A stretch of 64,000 bases of DNA, taken from the NCBI RefSeq assembly GCF_900176335.1, contig NZ_FWXW01000002.1, forward strand, positions 310,001 to 374,000. The letters run 5' to 3'. Positions 25,146-34,185 of this stretch are shown here, in pieces. Origin of the DNA: Papillibacter cinnamivorans DSM 12816. GTDB lineage: Bacteria > Bacillota > Clostridia > Oscillospirales > Oscillospiraceae. The first letter of the stretch is position 1, and the number at the start of each line of letters is the position of its first letter. The position numbers and the translations under genes were made by a program. The notes beneath the pieces are model-generated. The model did not search any database, was not told where the DNA came from, and worked only from the letters and a program-made list of their open reading frames with translations.

Positions 25146-27245
25146 TCAGCATTCGTCTTCCGGAGTGCCGGGAACCAAAACGTCGTCTTTATTGAAAAGG
25201 TACGCGATAAACCTCAGATGCGCTACATTGTATACCAGGTTCTCTTCCTTGCAGAAGTCCACATGCTTCACCTGGACATAGCACTTTTTATCCGAACATT
25301 TCCCGTCCTGCCTAAGGGGGAAGCAAAGGGAAAACATCCTCTCGTCGTAGGTGAAATACTTGCTTTGGTTCAGACGGTACACCAGGTTCTTTTCCAGGTT
25401 CACCGCCAGCCGCAGTTTCGCTCCGCAGAGCACGGCGGACGAAAAGCTGTCGATAACGTCGTTGAGGCACTCCACCCGCGCCGTGCTGTTCACGCAAATG
25501 AGACTGCTGTAAACGATTTCGGCGTCGATCTTTTGGCACAGGATACCTGCGAACAGATCCAGCTCTCTGATCCCGCCGTCCCCGTCGGCTTGGGCGGGTA
25601 ACGCGGGGGTCTCGGGTGCCATTTCGACGTCGGTCTGGATATCGGCGTCCGACTGCAGCACCAGAGCTAAAAATTTATCTCTGTATCCTTCCTTTTCAAA
25701 CAGCACGGTGTAAGTGCCTGCGGGCAAATGGAGCTCGTACTGTCCGCTGAAAGTATCTGTTCCTATGATTTTGCATCTGGAATTATATATCGTCGCCGAA
25801 ACGTCTTCCAGCGGTTCGCCGGTTTGGCAGTCCCGGATCTCTCCGCTGACCTTGATCGGATGTGGTATCGCCGCGGGCAGCACGTCGATGCCCGTATCCT
25901 GGAATGTGACCGTTTCCATGCACTGGTCGAAAATGGACCCTGTGTCGAAAGTGAAGTGTCCCTCGCCGGAGAAAAATCCCGTTACGGTGATGAGAAGCGT
26001 CTCCGAGGAATTGCCCGCCAGGTTGCTGATGGTCCATGTGATTTCCTTCCCGAGAATACTCACGGTGCCCGCGCTGGCGGTGAACTGCGGGCCCGATTCG
26101 ATGGTGAAGGCGCTGCTGAACTGGTCGATGACGATGACATTCGGGATATCGCTCTCGCCGGTATTGGTAACGGTGATGCGGAGCGTCCAGGTGGATATCT
26201 TGCAGCTTTCCACGGTGAGCGGGCCCGAAACGATCTCCTTGTCGGCTGTCAGTTGATCCTGCCCGTAAACCAGAATGCCGTGGTCCCCGAATATAATCGG
26301 CGTGAGGTCCGTCCCGGTTACGGTTCCTGAATTCAGTATATAGTGGCCCGGCATTACGAAGGAGCCGCTAATAATGATGGTGAGGGCGACGGTATCTCCC
26401 GGATTGATGGTGCCGACGTTCCATGTGGCTGTGCGCGGAACGTAGACGACATTTGCGCTGGGTATGAACACCGGAGGGGAGGATAAGACAATATCGCTGC
26501 TGATCGTATCCGTCAATACCACGTTTGTAACCGGGACCGTGCCGCAGTTATATAAGGTGATTACCAAAACCCATGTATGGATATCGTCCGTGCATACGGT
26601 GGTGGGGCCTGACACGATCTGCTTGGTTACACAGAGGACCGGGGTCCCCGCCGGCGGGTTGAGGATCATTCCGCAGACGAATTCCTTGTTGATGACAATG
26701 TCCTGCGTGGAGGTGAAGTAGCACAGCCGGTAGGTGGAGGACACGAAGTTGAATCCGGCGAATGCGCTGGTGGGAAGCGTGAAATCCAGAAAATAGTCCT
26801 CGTCGGGCATGACAGGGCTGGCGCACGGGAAATGTGCTCCCGCGTCGGCCACCCTCACGTTATCCGACGGCTGGGATGGGCTGTTCAGCGCGATGGGCTC
26901 GTTGTAAACCAGAGTGGATGTGGAGTCCCTCACCTGCAGCCTGTAAACGCTCCCGCTTGCGTTTACGAGAATGGTGAAAAGAACTGCGTTGAAGTGGCTG
27001 CGGATCACCACGCCCCATACGAATTCCTTCAGCTTGTACTCCAGCGGGTTCAGGCTCAGCGGGTTCCCGTTGAGCCGCATCCGGAACGCGACTTCCGTGG
27101 GGTTGGGGTCCGGGGTGGGAGAAAGATAATAATACGCGGCCGGATACTGCGTGTCGCCTACGATGTCGACCCAGCAGGGTTGCTCATTATTTGGCACTGC
27201 GGTTTGTATATAAGTAATCCAATCGTTGTCGTTGGGCGGAAACAT
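25146..27245 (-). CDS. Large surface-type protein with DUF11 repeats and a carboxypeptidase-regulatory-like domain
   Basis: A 699-aa protein without a signal peptide. Residues 1-200 form a unique beta-rich domain. Two DUF11-type repeats follow, about 205-320 (KQIVSGPTTVCTDDIHTWVL) and 330-445 (KEIVSGPLTVESCKISTWTL). A carboxypeptidase regulatory-like unit spans about 462-545 (SGEIRDCQTGEPLEDVSATI, LPAGTYTVLFEKEGY). The C-terminus, about 560-699, is cysteine-rich (LCFPLRQDGKCSDKKCYVQV). AAGGAG precedes the start. The lack of a signal peptide with Cys-rich ends suggests a spore-coat or exosporium protein made in the mother cell; this is inference. Confidence 0.8.
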   Translation of the reverse strand: MFPPNDNDWITYIQTAVPNNEQPCWVDIVGDTQYPAAYYYLSPTPDPNPTEVAFRMRLNGNPLSLNPLEYKLKEFVWGVVIRSHFNAVLFTILVNASGSVYRLQVRDSTSTLVYNEPIALNSPSQPSDNVRVADAGAHFPCASPVMPDEDYFLDFTLPTSAFAGFNFVSSTYRLCYFTSTQDIVINKEFVCGMILNPPAGTPVLCVTKQIVSGPTTVCTDDIHTWVLVITLYNCGTVPVTNVVLTDTISSDIVLSSPPVFIPSANVVYVPRTATWNVGTINPGDTVALTIIISGSFVMPGHYILNSGTVTGTDLTPIIFGDHGILVYGQDQLTADKEIVSGPLTVESCKISTWTLRITVTNTGESDIPNVIVIDQFSSAFTIESGPQFTASAGTVSILGKEITWTISNLAGNSSETLLITVTGFFSGEGHFTFDTGSIFDQCMETVTFQDTGIDVLPAAIPHPIKVSGEIRDCQTGEPLEDVSATIYNSRCKIIGTDTFSGQYELHLPAGTYTVLFEKEGYRDKFLALVLQSDADIQTDVEMAPETPALPAQADGDGGIRELDLFAGILCQKIDAEIVYSSLICVNSTARVECLNDVIDSFSSAVLCGAKLRLAVNLEKNLVYRLNQSKYFTYDERMFSLCFPLRQDGKCSDKKCYVQVKHVDFCKEENLVYNVAHLRFIAYLFNKDDVLVPGTPEDEC

Positions 27246-27354
27246 ACTTTCACTCCTTGTGTTTTATAGATTGTATTACCATTTTATTTTGGAATATGGA
27301 ATCTGCTACAGCCGCTCTCCGTCTCGGGTCGAATTTGCTCTCGGTCAGGGGCGA

Positions 27355-27383
27355 TTGCTTTTTGCTTCCGTCTTATTTATAAT
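27355..27383 (+). promoter_or_regulatory. Promoter of the ABC exporter operon
   Basis: TTGCTT and TATAAT with a 17-base spacer, 40 bases upstream of the first ABC gene. Confidence 0.75.
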
Positions 27384-27422
27384 GATGTCTGCAAGTGATT
27401 GCCTCGGGAAGTGGGAGAATAT

Positions 27423-29156
27423 ATGAACATATACGGCAAATATTTCGCCAGATATCGGTTCCTCTTTATCATGGCCGTCCTCTGCGTGCTTTTGGAGGCG
27501 GCGTGCGATCTTCTGCAGCCCACCGTCATGGCCCGTATCATCGACGACGGCATAAAGTACGGAAGTGTCGGCACCGTGATTAGATACGGGCTGCTGATGC
27601 TGTCCGTCACGGCCCTGGGAGCCTGCTTCGCCGCCGTCCGGAACATTCTGGCCAGCCGCGTGTCTCAGAGCGTGGGGGCTGATCTTCGCGGCGACGTTTT
27701 TGAGAAGATCCTGCGGTTTTCGGAAGCCGGCGCAGATAAAATTGAAAGCGGCTCGCTCATCACCCGCATGACCAACGACACCTCCCAGGTGACCCAGTTT
27801 GTAAACGGCCTTATGCGGATCTATGTAAAGGCGCCCATCACCTGCGCCGGCAGCATTGTGCTGGCGGTGCTCCTCAGCCCCAGTCTGAGCACGGTTCTGT
27901 GGGCCGTGGTGGCCGTGGTGGCCCTTTGGATCGTCATCAGCATGAAGCTCAGCTACGTCCGCTTTGCCAGGATGCAGGCCGCCATCGATAAGGTCAATAC
28001 CGTGGTTCAGGAATACCTCATGGGAGTGCGCCTCGTGAAGGCCTTCGGGCGCTTCGAAAGCGAGGAGGAGCGGTTTGAAGAGGCAAACGGGAACCTGGCG
28101 GATCGGTCCGTCTCCTCCCAGCTGGTCTTCTCTTACTTTTCCCCCCTGATGTCCCTGTCCGTCAACGTCGGCATCGTGATGATTCTATATTTCGGCAGTC
28201 TCCTCTTTCAGGCCGGCAGTATCGAGGTCGGCAGAATTTCGGCCTTCATCAGCTATATGGCCCAGATTCTTCTGTCCCTCATCATGATTACGAATATATT
28301 CAACACTCTGGTGCGCACCAAGGCTTCCACCGGGAGGATCCGGGAAATCCTCGACAGCGGGGAGGATTTCCCGGCGGATGGGGAAACCTTCGTCTACGGC
28401 GAGGAAGCCGGAGTCGGACTGGAATTTGAAAATGTGACCTTCTCCTATCCCGGCGGCAGCGGGATCCCTGCTGTCAAAAACCTGTCTTTTTCGGTGAATC
28501 CCGGGGAAACCCTGGCGGTCATAGGGCCCACCGGCTCCGGAAAATCCACCCTTGCCTGGCTGTGCCTGCGCTTTTACGACGTCGATTCCGGCTCCATCCG
28601 AATAAACGGCCGTGATATCCGCTCCGTGGGCAGCGGAGCGCTCCGGAAAAGCATCGCCCTGGCTCCCCAGAAGAGCATGCTCTTTTCCGGCACGGTCTCC
28701 CAGAATATCGCCTGGGGCAATCCGGAAGCCTCCCCGGAAGAAATCAGTAAGGCCGCGAAAGCCGCCCAGGCGGACGGTTTCATCAACGAGATGCCGCAGA
28801 AATACGAGAGCCTTCTCGGCCAGGGCGCCATCAACCTCTCCGGCGGCCAGAAGCAGCGTCTTTCCATCGCCAGGGCTCTTGTGAGCAGAGCGCCTGTGCT
28901 GATCCTGGACGACTGCACCAGCGCCCTGGACGCGGTCACGGAGGCAAAGGTCCGGCGCGCCGTCTCGGAAGAAAGCGCTCGGGATAAACGGACGGTGATC
29001 CTCATTACCCAGCGGATCGGGACGGCCGTCGGCGCGGACAGGATTCTGGTGCTGGAAAACGGCGAGAGGGTGGGCTTCGGGAGCCACCGGGAACTCATGG
29101 ACTCGTGCCGGGTCTACAGGGAAATTTACGATTCGCAGATTGGCGGCGACAGATAG
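27423..29156 (+). CDS. ABC exporter half-transporter, subunit with degenerate catalytic site
   Basis: A 577-aa half-transporter: a membrane domain with six segments (about 10-300), then an ATPase domain (about 335-570). Walker A is GPTGSGKST, the signature is NLSGGQKQR, and Walker B VLILDDCTSALD has Asp in place of the catalytic Glu. That is the pattern of the inactive site in heterodimeric exporters such as BmrCD or TM287/288. It starts at ATG 27423 after GGGAG. The partner gene begins five bases after its stop. Confidence 0.93.
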   Translation: MNIYGKYFARYRFLFIMAVLCVLLEAACDLLQPTVMARIIDDGIKYGSVGTVIRYGLLMLSVTALGACFAAVRNILASRVSQSVGADLRGDVFEKILRFSEAGADKIESGSLITRMTNDTSQVTQFVNGLMRIYVKAPITCAGSIVLAVLLSPSLSTVLWAVVAVVALWIVISMKLSYVRFARMQAAIDKVNTVVQEYLMGVRLVKAFGRFESEEERFEEANGNLADRSVSSQLVFSYFSPLMSLSVNVGIVMILYFGSLLFQAGSIEVGRISAFISYMAQILLSLIMITNIFNTLVRTKASTGRIREILDSGEDFPADGETFVYGEEAGVGLEFENVTFSYPGGSGIPAVKNLSFSVNPGETLAVIGPTGSGKSTLAWLCLRFYDVDSGSIRINGRDIRSVGSGALRKSIALAPQKSMLFSGTVSQNIAWGNPEASPEEISKAAKAAQADGFINEMPQKYESLLGQGAINLSGGQKQRLSIARALVSRAPVLILDDCTSALDAVTEAKVRRAVSEESARDKRTVILITQRIGTAVGADRILVLENGERVGFGSHRELMDSCRVYREIYDSQIGGDR

Positions 29157-29161
29157 AGCGT

Positions 29162-31009
29162 ATGGCGGAGATAAACAGCAGTTATGAAAAAATGCCGGGT
29201 CTGGGCCGTCCCGGCGCCGGGGCGCAGCGCTTTGCCCCCGGAGAAAAACCGAAGAATGCCAGGGAAGTCCTCAGGCGGCTGCTGTCGCTTCTGCTGGACT
29301 TCCGCAAATCTTTGATCCTGGCGGTGTTCCTCGCCGGGATCTCCTCAGCCGTTGCCATTACGGCTCCGTTTTTGATCGGAAAGGCCGTCAACACCTTCGA
29401 CCCTTTCACCGGCGGCGTGGATTCGCAGCTTCTCTCGGTGGTGCTCATTTCCCTTGCCGCCTGCTACTGCACCGCCTGGATCGTCGATACGGTAAACGGC
29501 GTCATTATGGCGAAGGTAACCCAGAGGCTTGTTAAAAGGCTTCGCCGGGACTTCTTTGCAAAGCTCCAGAAGCTGCCTCTCCGCTTTTTTGACACCCGTT
29601 CCCACGGGGATACCATGAGCCGCGTTACCAACGATGTGGATAACATCAGCAGCACCATCGCCCAGGCGGTCACACAGCTTATCGCCGGCGTTTTCACCAT
29701 CGGCGGGACCCTGGTCATGATGCTGCTTTTAAGTCCGCCTCTCACTGCCGTGGCGCTGGTTTCCATCCCCCTTTTCGCCCTTCTGTCCGGGACGATTGCG
29801 GTCAGAAGCCGGCAGTATTTTCTGGAGCAGCAGCGCAGGCTCGGCGCCCTCAACGCCATGGTGGAAGAAAACATCGTGGGGCTTAAAATGGTGAAGGCCT
29901 TCAACCGCCGGCCGGAGGTTCTGTCCGATTTCAGCGTCGTCAACCGGGAGCTGCAGGGCTATTCCACCAAAGCCCAGACCTGGGCGGGCTTTATGATGCC
30001 TTTTATGAACGTCATCAACAACCTGAGCTTTGCTCTCATCGCCTGCGTCGGCGGCATCCTCACCGTAAAGGGAATGGCGACGGTGGGCCTGGTGGTGAGT
30101 TTTCTTACCTATTCCAAGCAGTTCGGGATGCCCCTGAACAATCTGGCCGGCATGTTCAATAACATCCAGTCCGCCCTGGCCGGTGCCGAGCGGGTCTTTG
30201 AAATTCTGGACGAAGCTGAGGAAATCCCGGACCGCGAGGGTGCCAAAGAGCTGCGCGATGTAAAAGGCGCGGTGGAATTTCAGAACGTCTCCTTTTCCTA
30301 CGTGCCCGGAAAGCCCGTTTTGAAGAACGTCAGCTTCTCCGTGCGGCCCGGCGAAGTGGTGGCCCTGGTGGGGGAAACGGGAGCGGGCAAAACCACCGTC
30401 GTCAATCTGCTCACGCGCTTTTACGAGCTGGAAAGCGGCAGGATTTTGGTGGACGGGACCGATATCGTCGACATCACCCGTCAGTCGCTTCACAGCTGCT
30501 TTTCGGTTGTCCTCCAGGATACCTGCCTGTTTTCCGGGACGATTTTCGACAATATCAGATACTCCCGGCCCGATGCTTCGGAGGAGGAGGTCGTCCGGGC
30601 CGCAAAGCTTGCCCGGGCGGACGGCTTTATCTCCCGCCTGCCTCAGGGATACCGCACGGCCGTCACCGGCAGCGCCGATACTTTGAGCCTCGGCCAGCGC
30701 CAGCTCATCGCCATTGCCCGGGCGATCTTATGCGACGCGCCCATACTGATTCTGGACGAGGCTACCAGCAGCGTGGATACCAAGACGGAAAAAGAGATCC
30801 AGCGGGCGCTTCTGACCCTGATGCGCAGCCGCACCAGCTTTCTCATTGCCCACCGCCTTTCCACCATCCGCGACGCCGACAAGATCATGGTCATCGAGCG
30901 CGGCGAAATCGTGGAAATGGGGACCCATGATGAGCTGATGGACAAAAAGTGCCTGTATTCCGAAATGGTGAAGAGCCAGCTGGGCCTGAACCCCGCCGCC
31001 TTCGGATAA
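29162..31009 (+). CDS. ABC exporter half-transporter, catalytically complete subunit
   Basis: A 615-aa partner of the preceding subunit. An N-terminal extension of about 45 residues precedes the six-segment membrane domain. The ATPase has Walker A GETGAGKTT, signature LSLGQRQL (SLGQ instead of SGGQ) and a normal Walker B ILILDEATSSVD with Glu. Together the two form a heterodimeric type IV exporter with one active ATP site. The likely job is drug, peptide or lipid export. The start at 29162 has a weak ribosome binding site and probably relies on coupling to the upstream gene. Confidence 0.93.
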   Translation: MAEINSSYEKMPGLGRPGAGAQRFAPGEKPKNAREVLRRLLSLLLDFRKSLILAVFLAGISSAVAITAPFLIGKAVNTFDPFTGGVDSQLLSVVLISLAACYCTAWIVDTVNGVIMAKVTQRLVKRLRRDFFAKLQKLPLRFFDTRSHGDTMSRVTNDVDNISSTIAQAVTQLIAGVFTIGGTLVMMLLLSPPLTAVALVSIPLFALLSGTIAVRSRQYFLEQQRRLGALNAMVEENIVGLKMVKAFNRRPEVLSDFSVVNRELQGYSTKAQTWAGFMMPFMNVINNLSFALIACVGGILTVKGMATVGLVVSFLTYSKQFGMPLNNLAGMFNNIQSALAGAERVFEILDEAEEIPDREGAKELRDVKGAVEFQNVSFSYVPGKPVLKNVSFSVRPGEVVALVGETGAGKTTVVNLLTRFYELESGRILVDGTDIVDITRQSLHSCFSVVLQDTCLFSGTIFDNIRYSRPDASEEEVVRAAKLARADGFISRLPQGYRTAVTGSADTLSLGQRQLIAIARAILCDAPILILDEATSSVDTKTEKEIQRALLTLMRSRTSFLIAHRLSTIRDADKIMVIERGEIVEMGTHDELMDKKCLYSEMVKSQLGLNPAAFG

Positions 31010-31040
31010 TGATACTATTTCCGAATTAAATAGATTAAAC

Positions 31041-31090
31041 AAGAAGTAAGGTTGCTCCCCGCCTTCGGCGGGGGGGCAGCCTTACTTCTT
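31041..31090. terminator. Terminator after the ABC operon
   Basis: A very long, slightly interrupted stem (AAGAAGTAAGG..CCTTACTTCTT enclosing CCCCGCC/GGCGGGG) with loop TTCG, about 30 bases after the operon. Confidence 0.85.
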
Positions 31091-31144
31091 CATTTGTTTT
31101 ATCTATATTTTTATTGAGGTTTAGTATGAATCGTGAATCCGGAC

Positions 31145-31186
31145 AGAACAAAAAACCGGAACAGGTGCTTGCATCTGTTCCGGTTT
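31145..31186 (-). terminator. Terminator of the QueG-like/NIF3-like operon
   Basis: A perfect 12-bp stem (AAACCGGAACAG/CTGTTCCGGTTT) followed on the minus strand by TTTTTTGTTC. Confidence 0.8.
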
Positions 31187-31326
31187 CATTTTGGAAAAAA
31201 CGAAAATGTTTCTGTCTCCGCAGCCTGCGTTAAGAAGATTTTCCGGTAGTACGGCGTATTCCCCTCCGTCTGTGGAAGCGTTCCGTTTCCATGGAGTCTC
31301 GGGATAGGATGCCTTTTTGCGCAGCG

Positions 31327-31659
31327 CTAAAAGCTTGTCCTGTACAGGGGGATCACATGGATGACCGGTACCTCATAGGGATGCACCTTTTTGACGGCCT
31401 CCACCGTGATGTCGGCCTTCTCCCGCAGGCAGACGACCTCCACCTTCAGCTCGGGCTGCGAACTGAGGGCCCCCTCCTCCCCGATATAGGGGCTGCTCCC
31501 CTCCAGCGGGCGCCAGCAGCCCGTGACCTGGCTGTAGGACAGGCAGCTGTCGTAGCTTCCGATATGGCCCGCGTCCACGCTCCGCAGAGCGTCCTGCAGG
31601 ACGGCCAGGTGGGTCTCGGGAATAAAGATCTCAATTTTGCAATATAGAAAGTGATTCAT
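31327..31659 (-). CDS. Stand-alone YqfO/NIF3 insertion-type domain protein
   Basis: A 110-aa protein that resembles the PII/CutA-like domain inserted in YqfO (NIF3 family) proteins, here alone. It opens MNHFLYCKIEIFIPETHLAV and ends HPYEVPVIHVIPLYRTSF, the HPYE-x-P motif being the hallmark. The start at 31659 has GGAG eight bases upstream. It is 20 bases downstream of the QueG-like gene. The role is unknown. Confidence 0.82.
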   Translation of the reverse strand: MNHFLYCKIEIFIPETHLAVLQDALRSVDAGHIGSYDSCLSYSQVTGCWRPLEGSSPYIGEEGALSSQPELKVEVVCLREKADITVEAVKKVHPYEVPVIHVIPLYRTSF

Positions 31660-31679
31660 AATTACTTCTCCGGACGGTT

Positions 31680-32390
31680 TTATGTGGTTGTTGCCTGATA
31701 CGGCGGGGTGTTCTCCAGGTATCTTCTTGTGTAAGGGCAGATCTCGATGCATTTCCCGCAAAGCGTGATTTCCTCGTGGATCGCTTCCGCCGCCAGCTCT
31801 CTTGCCTTCTTCCTGCATTTGAGCGGGTCGAACAGCTCTTCCCGTTCCAGGCCGGGTACCCATTCTCTCCCTTGGATCGCCTCTCCCGGGCATGCCCGGG
31901 TGCAGAGCATGCACTTGCCGCACCGGCTCTGGGTAACCGGCGTTCCGGTCTGAAGCGGCGTGTCGGTGAGAAGGGAGGAGATCCGCACCGCGGGTCCGTA
32001 CTCCTCGGTCACCAGCAGCGCGCTCTTTCCGATCCAGCCCAGCCCCGCCCGGACGGCCACCGTTTTGTGGGGCATCCTCGTCCGGTAAACCCCGAATTCC
32101 CGGACGGCGTTCGTCGTCTGGGCAAACGCGTTGTAGCCGCACTCCCGTATATACTCCGCTCCCGCCGTAACGATTTCGTTCAGCCTGGCGTTTCTCTCGT
32201 GATACGCCTCGAAGTAAGCCCGGCTGGGTCCGTCGTGGATGGACGCGATCACTTCCCCCGGCAGCCTCACGGCCACGGAAACTCCGTATGGCTCCTCCGG
32301 CGGCAGCATCCCGGACAGATCGGCGTATCCGACCAGGTCCGCTCCGTGCTCGCGCAGCACCTTCTCCAGTTTGCTCTGCATAAACTTCAT
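31680..32390 (-). CDS. QueG-like double [4Fe-4S] cluster protein
   Basis: A 236-aa protein of the COG1600/QueG group. Two ferredoxin-type motifs, CGKCMLCTRACP and CGKCIEICP, bind two [4Fe-4S] clusters. The segment MPHKTVAVRAGLGWIGKSAL is shared with epoxyqueuosine reductases. It is shorter than true QueG (about 350 aa) and lacks its C-terminal helical repeats, so it may be a paralogue with another role. GGAG lies ten bases before ATG 32390. Confidence 0.8.
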   Translation of the reverse strand: MKFMQSKLEKVLREHGADLVGYADLSGMLPPEEPYGVSVAVRLPGEVIASIHDGPSRAYFEAYHERNARLNEIVTAGAEYIRECGYNAFAQTTNAVREFGVYRTRMPHKTVAVRAGLGWIGKSALLVTEEYGPAVRISSLLTDTPLQTGTPVTQSRCGKCMLCTRACPGEAIQGREWVPGLEREELFDPLKCRKKARELAAEAIHEEITLCGKCIEICPYTRRYLENTPPYQATTT

Positions 32391-32490
32391 TACCGTTCAT
32401 CTCCGAAACCAGGTTTTACTGATGATAGCACAAAAGGAAGAAAAAAACCAGCTTACGCAGTTTCCCGAATATGCTCCGCTCTGTTTGTCC

Positions 32491-32519
32491 TTGTCTGGCC
32501 TTTTTATCTTTGATACAAT
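32491..32519 (+). promoter_or_regulatory. Promoter of the GGDEF gene
   Basis: TTGTCT and TACAAT with a 17-base spacer, about 90 bases before the start codon. Confidence 0.65.
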
Positions 32520-32610
32520 TTAAATAACGGCAAGTGCAGATAAATGCTCGTTGCATCAGGATAAAGAGCGGCTTGTGGGTCGATATCTGACGTAAGGGGA
32601 AGGGTATTCT

Positions 32611-33633
32611 ATGAAGCATTTAGGAACTGTATTTATGCAGAATGATAGCCCGATCTTGCAGAACAGCACGCCCTTTAAAATGCTGATTGCATGCTTTTTA
32701 TCATGCGTCGTGGGCGTTGTCCTCATGGCGGCAACGTCCAACTTTTTACTTATGGGTGTGTTTATAGGCATCCTTCTGTGCATCGTTGTGGCCGCCCGGT
32801 TGTTCTCTGCGGGTAAAATCAGCATTGAGACGGCGTGCCTTGCTCCGATGCTGCTCCTTTGCTTTGCATACACGCCTCTCAGCTGGTTTGCGTATAACGG
32901 TCTGCTGGGCTGCACGCCTTATCTTTCCATCCTTTTTATAGCGGTGATTGTCCTTACGTATTACAGTAAAATCCAGCTGTTTATGCTTTCTCTGTATACC
33001 GCTCTTTTGCTGGGGCTTACAGTTCACTGGTTTGTAACCTGGCCGGGCGAAAAGGACACGAACCAGATCGTCAACATTTTGGTGGCCTATGTCCTGACCG
33101 CTTCGGTGATTGTTTTTTTAGTGGAGGGCATCAAGCGTAAAAATCGTGAAATCAACCGGCGCATGACGGACCTTTCCATGCGCGACGATCTTACGGGGCT
33201 TCTAAACCGCCGGTCTATTCAACAGGTGCTTGACAGGATGGAACGTATTTTTATAAAAGAAGGCTCCGAATATGGAATCGTTATGATGGACATCGATCAT
33301 TTTAAAAGCATAAACGATCTTTATGGACATAATTGGGGCGATTCGGCGCTTAAAAGTCTGGCGGCGTGCATTCTGAAAAGTATTCGTTCGTTGGATTATG
33401 CCTTTCGTTTCGGCGGCGATGAGTTCTTGCTCATTCTCCCCGATGTGGACCGGGAGACCTTATGGCAGATATGCGCCCGTATCGAAGAGGCCTCGCGCGG
33501 GATGCATGGGTTTGACTTCCCGGTCGCAATGAGCACCGGTTGCGCCTTGCGCTCGGAAAGCTCAGATTCCGCAGCGGTATTGGAGCTGGCTGACAGTCGT
33601 ATGTATGCCGCCAAAGAGAGCCAGAGTAAATAA
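32611..33633 (+). CDS. Membrane-bound diguanylate cyclase (GGDEF)
   Basis: A 340-aa protein with about six membrane segments (residues 22-170), then a GGDEF domain (about 188-335) opening DDLTGLLNRRSIQQVLDRM. The active loop is intact: RFGGDEFLLIL. RSLD lies five residues before GGDEF, matching the product-inhibition I-site RxxD. It should make cyclic di-GMP in response to a membrane or envelope signal. GGGGAAGGG lies upstream of ATG 32611. It is monocistronic. Confidence 0.93.
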   Translation: MKHLGTVFMQNDSPILQNSTPFKMLIACFLSCVVGVVLMAATSNFLLMGVFIGILLCIVVAARLFSAGKISIETACLAPMLLLCFAYTPLSWFAYNGLLGCTPYLSILFIAVIVLTYYSKIQLFMLSLYTALLLGLTVHWFVTWPGEKDTNQIVNILVAYVLTASVIVFLVEGIKRKNREINRRMTDLSMRDDLTGLLNRRSIQQVLDRMERIFIKEGSEYGIVMMDIDHFKSINDLYGHNWGDSALKSLAACILKSIRSLDYAFRFGGDEFLLILPDVDRETLWQICARIEEASRGMHGFDFPVAMSTGCALRSESSDSAAVLELADSRMYAAKESQSK

Positions 33634-33723
33634 TTTTATGATCCGCTGAGGGCGTTTCGTGAAAAGAAACGCCCTTTTGACATTTCAGAATGGATCGGAT
33701 CCGGTCCCGGCTCTCCGGAGCTC

Positions 33724-34071
33724 TTATTCCTCATACAGATCGCCGCTGTTTTCCTTGTTCAGCGTTTCTTCCAGCTCGATCATGAGGAATTTTGTCAGGG
33801 CTTTGACCACGGGTCTGTGTCTCGTGCCTTTTGGAACAATGATGCATTCGCCTTCCTCGACCCTGATGCAGTTTTCTTCCGTTTCCAGCTCAAAGCCGCC
33901 TTCAATTACATAAAACAGCTCGTCGGAAGAATCGTGAACATGAAAATCCAATGTGCGGTTTTCTACCCTGACCACGCTGAGCACATGTCCGTTCAGCCGC
34001 CCCACCTTTTGGTATACGTACAGTTTTTCCAGGGCGTCGACTTCCGTTTTGAGATTTATTTTGTCAATCAT
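33724..34071 (-). CDS. Small cupin protein divergent from a LysR regulator
   Basis: A 115-aa single cupin. Motif 1 is FHVHDSSDELFYVIEGGFEL with His, His and Glu ligands; motif 2 is EGECIIVPKGTRHRPVV. It is divergent from the LysR gene at 34186 with a shared regulatory region carrying two LysR-type sites, so it is probably the regulated target. Confidence 0.88.
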   Translation of the reverse strand: MIDKINLKTEVDALEKLYVYQKVGRLNGHVLSVVRVENRTLDFHVHDSSDELFYVIEGGFELETEENCIRVEEGECIIVPKGTRHRPVVKALTKFLMIELEETLNKENSGDLYEE

Positions 34072-34121
34072 GTCCGCTCCCCCTTTACAATATCATGCCG
34101 ATAGAATAACATGGGTTATAT

Positions 34122-34171
34122 CAATCTGTAAAACTGATTGTTTTTATTATTGCAATCGAATATTTAGATTG
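34122..34171. promoter_or_regulatory. Paired LysR-type operator sites
   Basis: Two 19-base interrupted palindromes CAATC-N9-GATTG lie at 34122-34140 and 34153-34171. Their centres are 31 bases apart, close to three helix turns, so bound dimers would face the same side. They sit between the divergent cupin and lysR genes; the second overlaps the lysR 5' region. Confidence 0.8.
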
Positions 34172-34185
34172 CTGTGGAGGAGCCT

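Noticed and set aside
31660-32400. Extension of the 31327 protein to 357 aa
   Set aside because: The N-terminal part is the shifted frame of the QueG-like gene; a proper ribosome binding site precedes the 110-aa start at 31659.
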